Below, piece after piece: positions 26,758 through 35,499 of a stretch of DNA of 51,687 bases. The DNA is from Roseomonas sp. CECT 9278 (lineage in GTDB: Bacteria > Pseudomonadota > Alphaproteobacteria > Acetobacterales > Acetobacteraceae): contig NZ_CAKKLX010000035.1 in the NCBI RefSeq assembly GCF_918698155.1, positions 1 through 51,687 on the forward strand, written 5' to 3'. A program made the position numbers and the translations under genes. Within the stretch, counting starts at the first letter, position 1. Every line of letters begins with the position of its first letter. The notes under the pieces were generated by a model that was not told the DNA's origin, did no database searches, and worked only from the letters and a program-made list of their open reading frames with translations.

Positions 26758-27689
26758 GCGCGCGCCCCTGGTCCTTCGACCAGCCGGTCGCCTCGCGCGG
26801 CTATCGCTGGTGGTATGTCGATGCGCTGTCGGATGACGGCGCGCATGGCATCACCATCATCGCCTTCATCGGCACGGTCTTCTCGCCCTGGTATGCCTGG
26901 GCGCATCGGCGCGGCGAGGTCGATCCCGCCGAACATTGCTGCGTGAACGTCGCGCTGTATGGCGCGCCGAAGCGCTGGGCGATGACCGACCGGCGCGCAG
27001 GCGCGCTGAAGCGCGACGCCGACACGCTCACGATCGGCCCGTCATCGCTGCACTGGGACGGCACGGCGCTGACCATCGGCATCGAGGAAGTGACCGCGCC
27101 GATCCCTTCGCGCCTGTCGGGCAGCGTGCGCGTGCTGCCCGACGCGGTGTCGGAGCGCGCCTTCGTGCTGGACGGCGCCGGGCGGCACCGCTGGCAGCCG
27201 ATCGCCGCGCGCGCGCGGGTCGAGGTGGCGCTGACACACCCAGCCCTGTCCTGGTCCGGCCCCGCCTACTTCGACACCAATACCGGCACCGCGCCGCTGG
27301 AGGATGATTTCGCCGAATGGGATTGGTGCCGCGCACCCATGCGCGATGCGACGGCGGTGCTCTACAACGCCACGCGGCGCGACGGGTCCACGCAGTCGCT
27401 GGCCCTGCGCGTCGGGCGCGATGGCAGCGTGCAGGATGTCGAACCGCCACCGCCGGTGCGGATGGCACCCACGCTGTGGCGCCTGCCGCGGCCCACGCGC
27501 GCCGAGGGCGCCGCCGCCACCGCCACGCGCACGCTGGTCGATGCTCCCTTCTATTCGCGCTCGGAGATCCGCACGCGCCTGCTCGGCCAGGACGCAACGG
27601 CGGTGCATGAGTACCTGAACCTCAAGCGCTTCCGCTCGCCGATCCTGTATTCGATGCTGCCCTTCAGGGTGCCGCGGACGCTGCGCTGA
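26754..27689 (+). CDS. crtC: Carotenoid 1,2-hydratase (hydroxyneurosporene/rhodopin synthase)
   Basis: Adds water across the terminal C1-C2 double bond of acyclic carotenoids, the first step from lycopene or neurosporene to spirilloxanthin-type pigments. The 311-aa product has the CrtC marks RGYRWWYVDALSDDG, GTVFSPWYAWAH, HCCVNVALYG near the N-terminus, FDTNTGTAPLEDDFAEWDW in the middle, and a C-terminal FYSRSEIRTRLLGQ. It starts with GTG at 26754, inside the GMC stop. Its last 26 bp overlap the 3' end of the ATP-grasp gene on the other strand. It has no promoter of its own that I can see. Confidence 0.93.
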   Translation: MSARPWSFDQPVASRGYRWWYVDALSDDGAHGITIIAFIGTVFSPWYAWAHRRGEVDPAEHCCVNVALYGAPKRWAMTDRRAGALKRDADTLTIGPSSLHWDGTALTIGIEEVTAPIPSRLSGSVRVLPDAVSERAFVLDGAGRHRWQPIAARARVEVALTHPALSWSGPAYFDTNTGTAPLEDDFAEWDWCRAPMRDATAVLYNATRRDGSTQSLALRVGRDGSVQDVEPPPPVRMAPTLWRLPRPTRAEGAAATATRTLVDAPFYSRSEIRTRLLGQDATAVHEYLNLKRFRSPILYSMLPFRVPRTLR

Positions 27690-28812
27690 GCGCGTGCTCG
27701 GCGCGCCAGCCGACATCGAGCGTCGCGACCTCGCCGAAACTCGCGCGGCTCGCCATGGCGGCGCGGATGATCGGCCAGGTGGTGAAGGTCATGGTCAGGA
27801 AGGGCATCGGGTCGCGCGCGCTCCAGGTGACGTCGCGCGTGGTGGCCAGCGTGCGGAGCTTGCGCCCGAAGCCGCCGCCGCGGAACAGCGAGAGCTGCGT
27901 CTCGGTCAGGCAGGAATAGAATTGCTGCAGGCGAGTATCGGGCCGGTGGCGCAGCGGATGCGCGGGGTCCAGCACGGCGCGCGCAAGGTCGTCCGGCGCG
28001 AAGAAGTGCAGGCCACTGGTGGTGCGCGGATTGCACTCGATCGCGAAGGGCTGGCCCTGGTCATCCAGCATGAAGTCGAAGGAGAGGAATCCGGTCCAGC
28101 GCGTGGCGGCGGCGTAGTCGCGCACGAAGGCCTCGATCAGCCTGTCCTGCACGCGTTCGAAGGCGATGCTGACCGAACCGGACTGCATCACGCCCTGGTA
28201 GACGACGGTGCCGCTGACCACGCCGTCATGCACCAGGGAACAGGTGCTGCGTTCGCCCCCCTGGATGCGCGCCTGCACGATGGCGGGCGCGTCGGCGTCG
28301 GGCAGCGCCTCGCCGCGACGGACCACGCGCACGCCGCGCCCCGAACAGGCATGCAGCGGCTTCACCACGACATCCTGCATGGCAGCCAGGGCCGCGCCCT
28401 CGCCGCTGCCCAGCGGATGCGTGGCCGGCACGGGCAGCCCCCAGTCCGCCGACTGCGCGGCGAAGCGGCCCTTGTCATGCGCGGCGAGCACGACGTCCTG
28501 CGGCATGGAAAACAACCGTGTGCGCGCCGGCAGGCGGCCGTGCAGGGCGGCGACATGCACCACTTCCTCGGAGACCGGCACCACCAGGTCGACGGCTTCG
28601 TCCTGCACCACGCGCAACAGGTCGGCCAGATAGCGCGCGCGGTCCTGCGCCGGCGCGGTGACCTGGATGCTGCGCGCGACCGTGTTGGATGCGCCGGCCA
28701 GGTGGCGGCGGAAGGGTTCCGCAACCACCACGCGCCACCCCGCGGCGTGGAAGGACCGCGCCAGGTCCAGCGCCTTGGGCAGCCGCCCCAGCGTCAGCAG
28801 CACCGTGTTCAT
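27664..28812 (-). CDS. ATP-grasp ligase-like protein next to a P450
   Basis: A 382-aa protein with the CarB-like ATP-grasp fold: an N-terminal pre-ATP domain (MNTVLLTLGRLPKALDLARS), an ATP-binding part with VVVKPLHACSGRGV at residues 148-161, and the metal/ATP block FAIECNPRTTSG giving Glu259, Asn261 and Arg263. Such enzymes join a carboxylate, activated as acyl phosphate, to an amine, thiol or other nucleophile. It starts at ATG 28812, overlapping the P450 stop by 4 bp, so the two are made together. Its 3' end overlaps crtC tail to tail. Substrates are unknown; a tailoring role is possible but unproven. Confidence 0.85.
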   Translation of the reverse strand: MNTVLLTLGRLPKALDLARSFHAAGWRVVVAEPFRRHLAGASNTVARSIQVTAPAQDRARYLADLLRVVQDEAVDLVVPVSEEVVHVAALHGRLPARTRLFSMPQDVVLAAHDKGRFAAQSADWGLPVPATHPLGSGEGAALAAMQDVVVKPLHACSGRGVRVVRRGEALPDADAPAIVQARIQGGERSTCSLVHDGVVSGTVVYQGVMQSGSVSIAFERVQDRLIEAFVRDYAAATRWTGFLSFDFMLDDQGQPFAIECNPRTTSGLHFFAPDDLARAVLDPAHPLRHRPDTRLQQFYSCLTETQLSLFRGGGFGRKLRTLATTRDVTWSARDPMPFLTMTFTTWPIIRAAMASRASFGEVATLDVGWRAEHALSAASAAP

Positions 28813-30191
28813 CGCGCCGGCGTCACGGTGACCATGATCTGCCCGACCGGGCGCGTGGTCAGGCGCGCGGCGGGGCGCACCGATCCGGGTGCCGCCACGT
28901 GGACGTCGAAGCGGCGGAACAGGCGCGCGACCAGCAGCACGGCCTCGACCTGCGCGAAGGCGGCGCCGGCGCACACGCGCGGGCCGATGCCGAAGGGGAT
29001 GTAGGCGCCGGCCGTCATCTCCGCCTCGCGGTCGAAGCGGTCGGGATCGAACAGGTGCGGGTTGCGCCAGTAGGATTGATGGCGGTGCAGCACCCAGGGT
29101 GCGACCATGACCAGCGCGCCGCGCTTCACGCGGTATCCGTCCAGCGAGGTCGCGACATTCGCCACGCGCGGCAGGAAGGTGATGGGCGGGTAGAGCCGCA
29201 GAGTCTCGCGGAAGATGTTGCGGATGAAGGGCAGCTTGCGCGTGTGCTCGAAGGTGACGGGGCCGTCGCCGCAGACCGCCTGCACTTCCGCGCGCAGCCG
29301 CGCCACCAGGGCGGGCTGCGTGGCCAGGATGAAGAACACCCAGGTCAGCGCGCTGGCGCTGGTCTCGTGCCCGGCCAGGAACAGCACGCCGAGCTGGTCG
29401 ATCAGTTCCTCGCGCGTGAAGGCCCGGCCTTCGAGGTCGCGCGCGGCGATGACGGCGGCGCAGATGTCGTCGAAATCCGCCCCGGCGGCGAGATGCGTAT
29501 CGAGCAGCGCGCCCAGATGCCCGCGGATCAGCGCGCAGGCATCCAGCACATGCTGTTTCTGGGGAATGCGCGTCCAGGCGCGATCCAGGATCAGGCGGCG
29601 GATCTCCACCTGCGCGACCGAGCGTTCGAAATCGGTGAAGGCGTCGAAGACCTCGTGCGCGACCTGGCTTTCCAGGCTGGTCGAGAACACCGTGCGGCAG
29701 ATGATGTCGGCCGTGAGGTGGCTCATCATCAGGTCCAGCGAGAAGGGCGCGCGTGCCTGCGCGAGCGTCGTCTCGGTGGCGGCCACGCCGGCTTCCATCG
29801 CGGGGAAGGCGCGGTTCACGCGCATCATGGTCAGCGCGGGGTCGATCATGGCGCGCTGGCGCCGCCAGGTGTCGCCGGAGGAAACGAAGATCGAATCGCC
29901 GATCAGCGGATCCAGCGCCTCCACCATCAGGTCCGACTTCGGGAAGATGCCCTCGGGGTCGGCCAGGACGTGCCGCACGAGGTCCGGCCGGTTCACGATG
30001 ATGGTGGATCGCCGCGACCATCCCAGCGGGCCGATCGGCATGCGATACGCTTCCGCCGGCAACAGGCCGAGCAGATTCCCCTCGCCTTCCATCATGGCGC
30101 GGACCAGCGCGATCACCGCCGGCAACGACCGCGGATGCGGCGGTTCGAAGGGCGCCCAGGGCGTCGTGGTGTCGGCGAGCGCGGCGCTCAT
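28809..30191 (-). CDS. Cytochrome P450
   Basis: A 460-aa heme monooxygenase. The I-helix oxygen-binding segment is FLAGHETSAS, the K-helix ExxR is in FRETLRLYPP, and the heme loop FGIGPRVCAG puts the thiolate ligand at Cys407. The C-helix WRRQRAMI is also present. There is no N-terminal membrane anchor, so it is soluble. The start at ATG 30191 is favoured over frames beginning up to 30278, which would run into the upstream operator. No ferredoxin or reductase partner is in the window. It heads the P450/ATP-grasp pair and faces a DUF2306-crtD unit across a shared regulatory region. Confidence 0.93.
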   Translation of the reverse strand: MSAALADTTTPWAPFEPPHPRSLPAVIALVRAMMEGEGNLLGLLPAEAYRMPIGPLGWSRRSTIIVNRPDLVRHVLADPEGIFPKSDLMVEALDPLIGDSIFVSSGDTWRRQRAMIDPALTMMRVNRAFPAMEAGVAATETTLAQARAPFSLDLMMSHLTADIICRTVFSTSLESQVAHEVFDAFTDFERSVAQVEIRRLILDRAWTRIPQKQHVLDACALIRGHLGALLDTHLAAGADFDDICAAVIAARDLEGRAFTREELIDQLGVLFLAGHETSASALTWVFFILATQPALVARLRAEVQAVCGDGPVTFEHTRKLPFIRNIFRETLRLYPPITFLPRVANVATSLDGYRVKRGALVMVAPWVLHRHQSYWRNPHLFDPDRFDREAEMTAGAYIPFGIGPRVCAGAAFAQVEAVLLVARLFRRFDVHVAAPGSVRPAARLTTRPVGQIMVTVTPAR

Positions 30192-30269
30192 GACGCCCGC
30201 GCCGCAGCACCGAAATCGGATCGATTCACGACCGGCCTTGGCCCCCTGCAAAGGCACCATTCCGTTGCT

Positions 30270-30300
30270 TGACATCAACTTCTGTCAAGGTTGATTGTCA
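30270..30300. promoter_or_regulatory. Phased PpsR/CrtJ-type half-sites between the P450 and DUF2306-crtD units
   Basis: TGWCA half-sites start at 30270 (TGACA), 30283 (TGTCA) and 30296 (TGTCA), exactly 13 bp apart. Two overlapping 18-bp frames result, TGACATCAACTTCTGTCA and TGTCAAGGTTGATTGTCA, which have the length of the PpsR/CrtJ site TGT-N12-ACA but not its full symmetry. The array is 26 bp before the DUF2306 start and 79 bp before the P450 start on the other strand. TTGACA inside it could serve as a -35 box. Confidence 0.6.
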
Positions 30301-30325
30301 CATCAAAGCGCGGAGGCCATCGAGG

Positions 30326-31063
30326 ATGGAACTGTTGCTGTTCCACGGCCTGGTTGCCGCGCATATCGTGACGGGCGCGACCGGCGCGATCGCCTTCTGG
30401 GTGCCGGTGGTCGGGCGCAAGGGCGGTGCCAATCACCGCCGCTGGGGCCGCCTGTTCACGCGCTGCATGCTGGTCACCGGCTGCCTGGCGATGGCCATGG
30501 CGAGCCTGACGCTGATCGATCCGATCGGCACGCATCCGCATCTGGAAGGACGCTTCGACGCAGCCTTCCTGCGCGGCATCTTCGGCTGGATGATGCTGAC
30601 CACGGCGCTGCTGACCATCAACCTGGCCTGGTATGGCTGGCTCGCGGTGCTGAACAAGCGCGGCGGGCATGAGCGCAACCGCACGCCGTTGAACATCGCC
30701 CTGCAATACATCCTGCTGGCGGCATCATTGAACTGCGCGCTGCAGGGATGGCTGATCGGGCAGCCGCTCATGTACGGGATCGCCGTGGTGGGTGTCGCGA
30801 CGGTGGTGACGAACCTGCGCTTCCTGTGGACCGCCTCGCCGCGGCCGACCTATTGGCTGAAGGAACATGTGAAGGCGTTGGTCGGCGCGGGCATCTCCGT
30901 CTACACCGCCTTCATGGCCTTCGGGTCGGTGCGCGTGCTGCCGGAGCTCGCGCTGCATCCGATCATGTGGGCCATCCCCTGTGCGACGGGCATCGGCATC
31001 ATCCTGTGGCATTGGCGTGCGGTGGACCGGCAATCCGCGGCGCGCCGCGCGGTCGCCGCCTGA
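30326..31063 (+). CDS. DUF2306-like integral membrane protein upstream of crtD
   Basis: A 245-aa protein with about six hydrophobic segments. The N-terminal half has the DUF2306-type pattern HIVTGATGAIAFWVPVV followed by HRRWGRLFTRCML (residues 37-49), a His-rich loop between helices. A later WLKEHVKALV segment is also of that type. ATG 30326 follows GAGG and GGAGG sequences. It lies 6 bp before crtD, and the upstream region has photosynthesis-type half-sites, so it is probably expressed with the pigment genes. The function of DUF2306 is unknown; the His residues could bind heme or metal. Confidence 0.8.
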   Translation: MELLLFHGLVAAHIVTGATGAIAFWVPVVGRKGGANHRRWGRLFTRCMLVTGCLAMAMASLTLIDPIGTHPHLEGRFDAAFLRGIFGWMMLTTALLTINLAWYGWLAVLNKRGGHERNRTPLNIALQYILLAASLNCALQGWLIGQPLMYGIAVVGVATVVTNLRFLWTASPRPTYWLKEHVKALVGAGISVYTAFMAFGSVRVLPELALHPIMWAIPCATGIGIILWHWRAVDRQSAARRAVAA

Positions 31064-31069
31064 GGCCAC

Positions 31070-32590
31070 ATGGCTGAACCTAACGTCATCGTGGTCGGCG
31101 CGGGCATGGGCGGGCTCACGGCCGCGGCGGACCTGGCGCGGCGCGGCGCGCGCGTGACGGTGGTGGACCGCGCCGCCGCGCCCGGCGGCAAGATGCGGCG
31201 CGTCGAGGTGGATGGTGCCGGCATCGATGGCGGCCCGACGGTCTTCACCATGAAATGGATCTTCGACGGGCTGTTCGGTGATGCCGGGCGGCGGCTGGAG
31301 GATCACCTGCAGCTGCACAAGGCCGACATCCTGGCCCGCCATGCCTGGCGGCGCGGCGGGCAGCTCGACCTGTTCGCCGACGTGGCGCGTTCGGCGGAGG
31401 CGATCGGCGATTTCGCCGGGGCGCGCGACGCGGCCGGGTATCGCGCCTTCTGCGCGCGCGCCGCGGGCATGTACCGCACGCTGGTCGGGCCCTTCATCGC
31501 ATCGGAGAAGCCATCGCAATTCGACCTGGTGCGGCGCATCGGCTTCGCGCATGTCGACAGCCTGGTGCGGACCTCGCCTTTCGCGACGCTGTGGAATGCG
31601 CTGGGCGATCACTTCATCGACCCGCGGATGCGGCAGCTTTTCGCGCGCTACGCGACCTATGTCGGGTGTTCCCCCTTCCTGGCGCCGGCCACGCTGATGC
31701 TGATCGCGCATGTCGAACAGGACGGCGTGTGGCTGGTGAAGGGCGGCATGCGGCGCGTCGCCGACGCCGTGCGGGAGCTGGCGGAATCGCAGGGCGCGGT
31801 GTTCCGCTTCGGCGCCGAGGTGCGCCGCATCCTGGTGGTGCGCGGCCGTGCCGCCGGCGTCGAGCTGGCGGATGGCGAACGCATCGAGGCCGACGCGGTG
31901 GTGTTCAACGGCGCGCCGGATGCGCTCGCCGCCGGCCTGCTCGGCGACCCCGTGCGCCGCGCGACCGAGCCCGTGCCGCGCGAGGCGCGCACGCTGTCGG
32001 CCGTGACCTGGTGCGTTCATGCGCCGACCGAGGGCTTCGCGCTCGATCACCACAATGTCTTCTTCGCCGAGGACTACGCGGCGGAGTTCGAAACCATCTT
32101 CCGCCGCCGCGCCATCGTGCCCGCGCCGACCGTCTATGTCTGCGCGCAGGATCGCGGCGGCGCGGAGCGTCCGGCCGCGGGGGGCCGCGAAAGGCTGCTG
32201 CTGCTGGTCAATGCGCCGCCGGATGGCGACCGCGCCGCGCTGGACGCCGCGCCCGTCGCCGACAGCGCCTTCACGCTGCTGCGCGACTGCGGCCTGCTGG
32301 TGCGGCGCGAGGACGGCGCCGGGGTCGCGACCACGCCCGCCGGCTTCGATGCGCTGTTCCCGGCCACGGGCGGCGCGCTCTATGGCCGGCTGGGCCATGG
32401 CTTCAACGGCAGCTTCGCGCGGCCCGGGGCGCGCAGCGCGATCGCCGGGCTCTACCTGGCCGGCGGGGGCGTGCATCCCGGGCCGGGCGTACCGATGGCG
32501 ACGATGTCGGGGCGGCTTGCCGCGGCGCGCCTGCTGGAGGACCGCGCCGGACGCCGGCGCAGCGTCATCGCGATGAAGGTCGGGCGGTAG
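31070..32590 (+). CDS. crtD: Hydroxy/methoxyneurosporene (1-hydroxycarotenoid 3,4-) desaturase
   Basis: A 506-aa FAD-dependent CrtI-type desaturase. The N-terminal dinucleotide fold is VIVVGAGMGGLTAA, followed by GGKMRRVEVDGAGIDGGPTVFTM, a sequence characteristic of CrtD. The C-terminal block is LYLAGGGVHPGPGVPMA. The enzyme adds the 3,4 double bond to the 1-hydroxy or 1-methoxy carotenoid between CrtC and CrtF in the spirilloxanthin route, at the inner membrane. It is separate from crtI (convergent, 164 bp away) and follows the DUF2306 gene by 6 bp. The TAG stop forms the first bases of the degenerate repeat copy 4. Confidence 0.9.
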   Translation: MAEPNVIVVGAGMGGLTAAADLARRGARVTVVDRAAAPGGKMRRVEVDGAGIDGGPTVFTMKWIFDGLFGDAGRRLEDHLQLHKADILARHAWRRGGQLDLFADVARSAEAIGDFAGARDAAGYRAFCARAAGMYRTLVGPFIASEKPSQFDLVRRIGFAHVDSLVRTSPFATLWNALGDHFIDPRMRQLFARYATYVGCSPFLAPATLMLIAHVEQDGVWLVKGGMRRVADAVRELAESQGAVFRFGAEVRRILVVRGRAAGVELADGERIEADAVVFNGAPDALAAGLLGDPVRRATEPVPREARTLSAVTWCVHAPTEGFALDHHNVFFAEDYAAEFETIFRRRAIVPAPTVYVCAQDRGGAERPAAGGRERLLLLVNAPPDGDRAALDAAPVADSAFTLLRDCGLLVRREDGAGVATTPAGFDALFPATGGALYGRLGHGFNGSFARPGARSAIAGLYLAGGGVHPGPGVPMATMSGRLAAARLLEDRAGRRRSVIAMKVGR

Positions 32591-32692
32591 AGCAGATCGC
32601 GATCAGAGGGACTCGGCTGATCGGGCGAGGACGCTCGTGAACGCCAGGGGCTGGAGCCATGTCCGTTCGCCCGGGCTCGCTACCATGCCTCC
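32590..32692 (-). repeat. Degenerate copy 4 of the ~100-bp repeat
   Basis: On the minus strand the start-to-end order of the family is visible but diverged: GGCTCCAGCC for GGCTCTAGCC, then a CGAGCG/GCTC segment, then a GATCAGCC...CTGATC hairpin remnant, and the well conserved end GCGATCTGCTC. It lies between the convergent crtD and crtI genes. A further fragment resembling the hairpin flank (TCTGAACG...GATGTGCTAGAG) lies at about 32735-32759, next to the crtI stop. The alignment is by eye. Confidence 0.5.
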
Positions 32693-32754
32693 AGGCCATT
32701 GTTGTCACGCGCATCTCTGCCCGTGCAAACGGCTTCGTCTGAACGGATGATGTG

Positions 32755-34314
32755 CTAGAGTCGTTGCACCGAGCCGGGCCGAGCGGACGCGGCGCCGGCG
32801 GCGAAGGCCGTGCCATGCGGCACCACCTGGTCGAGCAGCTTCGCCGATGAGATCACCCCCGGCACGCCGGCGCCGGGATGCGTGCCCGCGCCGACCAGGT
32901 ACAGGTTCGCCACTTCCTCGCTGACATTGTGCGGGCGGAACCAGGCGCTCTGGAACAATTGCGGCTCGAGCGCGAAGGCCGCGCCGTTCACCGACAGCAG
33001 GCGGTCGCGGAAATCCTGTGGCGTCATCACGCGCGATGTCACCAGCGCATCGCCCAGCCCCGGCAGGACCGTGTCCTCCAGGCGCTTCTGGATCGCTGCG
33101 CGATAGGGTTCCGCCATCGCCGCCCAGTCGGTACCGCTGCCCAGATGCGGCACCGGCGCCAGCACGTAGAAGGAATCGCAGCCCTCCGGCGCCAGCGACG
33201 GGTCGGTCGCCGAGGGGCGGTGCAGGTACAGGCTGAAGTCGTCCGACAGGTGCTTGCGGGTGAAGATGTCGCGCAGCAATTCGCCGTAGCGCGGGCCGAG
33301 CACCATGGTGTGGTGATACACGTCGTCGTAGCGCCGGCTGGTGCCGAAGTACCAGACGAACAGGCTCATGGAATACCGCGCGCGGGCGATCTTCCTGTCG
33401 GTCCAGCGCCGCCGCTTGTGGTGGCCGAGCAACTTCGAATAGGTCCAGGCGACATCTGCGTTGGACACCACGATGTCGGCGTCGATGCGTTCGCCGGAGG
33501 CCAGCGTGACGCCCGTGGCGCGGCCATCCTGCGCCTCGATCCGCGCGACCTCGGCATTGCAGCGCAGGGTGCCGCCGAGGCGGTCGATCAGCCCCGCCAT
33601 GCCCTGCACCAACGACCCCATGCCGCCCATCGCGTAGTGCACGCCATGCATGCGTTCCAGATGCGCGATCAGGCAGTAGTAGGCCGTGGTGGTGAGCGGA
33701 TTGCCGCCGATCAGCAGCGGATGGAAGGAGAAGGCGACGCGCAGCTTCTCGTTCTTGAAATAGTCGCAGACGCGCGAATAGACCGTGCGATAGCCCTGCA
33801 GCCGGATCATGTCCGGCGCCGCCTTCAACAGCGTGCCGAAGCGGTGGAAGGGGCGGTCGGCCAGTTCCTCGAAGGCGACCTTGTAGATCTTCTCGCTCTC
33901 GCGGATGAAGCGTTCGAAGCCGGCCAGGTCCTCGGGTGCGATGCGGCGGATCTCGGCGCGCGTGGCATCGAGGTCGGCGGAACAGCGCATCACCGTGCCG
34001 TCGTCGAAGCGGATCAGGTAGAAGGGGGTCATCTCCCGCAGCTCGACATCGTCCGACAGGCGGCGTCCGGCGAGGGCCCACAATTCCTCGATCAGGTAGG
34101 GCGCGGTGATGATGGTGGGACCGGCATCGAAGGTGAAGCCGTCCTGGCGGAACACATAGGCGCGCCCGCCTGGCGCATCGAGCTTCTCGAGGACCGTCGC
34201 GCGCCAGCCGCGCGCGCCAAGGCGGATGGCCGCCGCCAGCCCGCCGAAGCCCGAGCCGATGACCACCGCATGCGGGCGTGGGTCGCGTGGTGCCTCGGTC
34301 CCGTCACGCGCCAT
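32755..34314 (-). CDS. crtI: Phytoene desaturase
   Basis: A 519-aa FAD enzyme that converts phytoene to neurosporene or lycopene at the membrane. The Rossmann motif is VVIGSGFGGLAAAIRL. The PGGRAYVFRQDGFTFDAGPTI stretch is typical of CrtI (split here by function, not by frame). The C-terminal LYLVGAGTHPGAGVPGV is the carotenoid desaturase signature. ATG 34314 has GGAGG 9 nt upstream. It follows pufC by 93 bp, with a terminator between. Whether it makes three or four desaturations cannot be read; the crtC/crtD/crtF set suggests the four-step lycopene-to-spirilloxanthin route. Confidence 0.95.
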   Translation of the reverse strand: MARDGTEAPRDPRPHAVVIGSGFGGLAAAIRLGARGWRATVLEKLDAPGGRAYVFRQDGFTFDAGPTIITAPYLIEELWALAGRRLSDDVELREMTPFYLIRFDDGTVMRCSADLDATRAEIRRIAPEDLAGFERFIRESEKIYKVAFEELADRPFHRFGTLLKAAPDMIRLQGYRTVYSRVCDYFKNEKLRVAFSFHPLLIGGNPLTTTAYYCLIAHLERMHGVHYAMGGMGSLVQGMAGLIDRLGGTLRCNAEVARIEAQDGRATGVTLASGERIDADIVVSNADVAWTYSKLLGHHKRRRWTDRKIARARYSMSLFVWYFGTSRRYDDVYHHTMVLGPRYGELLRDIFTRKHLSDDFSLYLHRPSATDPSLAPEGCDSFYVLAPVPHLGSGTDWAAMAEPYRAAIQKRLEDTVLPGLGDALVTSRVMTPQDFRDRLLSVNGAAFALEPQLFQSAWFRPHNVSEEVANLYLVGAGTHPGAGVPGVISSAKLLDQVVPHGTAFAAGAASARPGSVQRL

Positions 34315-34330
34315 CGGTCAGGCCTCCGAA

Positions 34331-34363
34331 AGAAAAAGGGGGGAGCGGACGTGCCGCTCCCCC
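34331..34363 (-). terminator. Rho-independent terminator after the puf operon
   Basis: On the minus strand GGGGGAGCGG, a CACGT loop and CCGCTCCCCC form a perfect 10-bp stem followed by CTTTTTCT. It lies 45 bp after the pufC stop and 17 bp before the crtI ATG. It should end or strongly reduce puf transcription before crtI, so crtI would receive only read-through or depend on a promoter not seen here. Confidence 0.85.
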
Positions 34364-34407
34364 TACCTATCCCCGGCGGCGACCGGGGAGTGGCGCCGCC
34401 GCCGTCA

Positions 34408-35499
34408 TCACTGCGGTACGAGAGCCGCCGACCGGGCAGGCCCGCCGCTGATTGCACGCAGTTCGGGATAGTCCTGGAGCATCGGGGCGCCGTTGAGCGG
34501 CCTGTTCACACCCCGATGGCATGTCGAGCAGTTCACCATGAGCGCATCGCCGGTCGGACCCAGGCGCGCGATGCGCGGACCCGCTTCGGGCGGGCCGTTC
34601 GGATGCGCGGCCCACAGCGGCGTGAGCGGCGCGATGTAGGTCATGTTGATGTCGCGCACCATGCGGATGCCGTGCCAGGCAGTGGCACGCGCCGGCGGGC
34701 TGCTCTCCCAGGCCGAGAAGGACCGGCTGTTGTGGCAGAAGGTGCAGTTCACCCCGAGGCCCGAGGACATGTGCATCATCAGCGCGTAGGTGTTCTCGGT
34801 CTGCTGGATGCTGGTGGTGTTGTAGCGCGGCAGCGAGGTCTGGCTGATCACGCGGATATTGCCGTCGCGCAGCAGGAAGGGCGTGAAGGGATCCGCCGGC
34901 ATCGACGACAGCCCCGCGGCCGGCGCTGGCCGGTTCTGCCCGGTCTGCGCCTGCAGGCCGTTGCTGGAGGGCATCGGCGCCGACCACACCTCGGCGGGCA
35001 CCGGCCGGCCGCGGTGGCAGGTGTAGCAGGTCACGCCGGTCTGCCCGACATGCGGATGGTTGTTGATGGTGCGGACCATCTGCAGCATCCGGCGCGAGAC
35101 GACCTTGGTGTAGACCTCGTCGGACGCCATGTTCTCGACATTGTGGCAATAGGCACAGCCATTGCCTTCGTCGCGCACCGACTGCGGAACCACCCAATCG
35201 GTCATCGCCTGCATCACGCGCAGGAACTGCGCGTTCGACAGGTCGCCCAGCAGCTGGACGTTCTGGTAGATCGTGCTGGCGCGGTCGCCGTCATTGTCGG
35301 CGGCCTCGGGTGCCTCGGGCACCTGGTTGGCCGCGACCGTCGTGGCCCGCAGGCGCGGATTGACCACCGTGCCCATCGAGGTGCCGCGGAAACCACCCTG
35401 GGTGGTCTGCACCGGGGGCCGTTCGAAGGTCGGCACCAGGATCGCGGCGAGCACGAGGGCGCCGACGGCTGCGCCCACCTTGAGGTTGAAGCTGCTCAT
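34408..35499 (-). CDS. pufC: Reaction-centre tetraheme cytochrome c subunit
   Basis: A 363-aa periplasmic cytochrome that re-reduces the photo-oxidised special pair. Four heme motifs are visible: CAYCH (115-119), CYTCH (158-162), CTFCH (252-256) and CSTCH (324-328), in two pairs as in other PufC, with Met residues preceding each pair as axial ligands. The N-terminus has a hydrophobic segment (about residues 8-23) but no Cys after it, so it lacks the lipobox found in many PufC proteins and is probably held by an uncleaved N-terminal helix. It starts inside the pufM stop (4-bp overlap). Confidence 0.95.
   Translation of the reverse strand: MSSFNLKVGAAVGALVLAAILVPTFERPPVQTTQGGFRGTSMGTVVNPRLRATTVAANQVPEAPEAADNDGDRASTIYQNVQLLGDLSNAQFLRVMQAMTDWVVPQSVRDEGNGCAYCHNVENMASDEVYTKVVSRRMLQMVRTINNHPHVGQTGVTCYTCHRGRPVPAEVWSAPMPSSNGLQAQTGQNRPAPAAGLSSMPADPFTPFLLRDGNIRVISQTSLPRYNTTSIQQTENTYALMMHMSSGLGVNCTFCHNSRSFSAWESSPPARATAWHGIRMVRDINMTYIAPLTPLWAAHPNGPPEAGPRIARLGPTGDALMVNCSTCHRGVNRPLNGAPMLQDYPELRAISGGPARSAALVPQ

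Noticed and set aside
30296..30313. A fourth phased half-site pair downstream of the crtD/P450 array
   Set aside because: The partner position (30309) reads CGCGG and does not match TGWCA.
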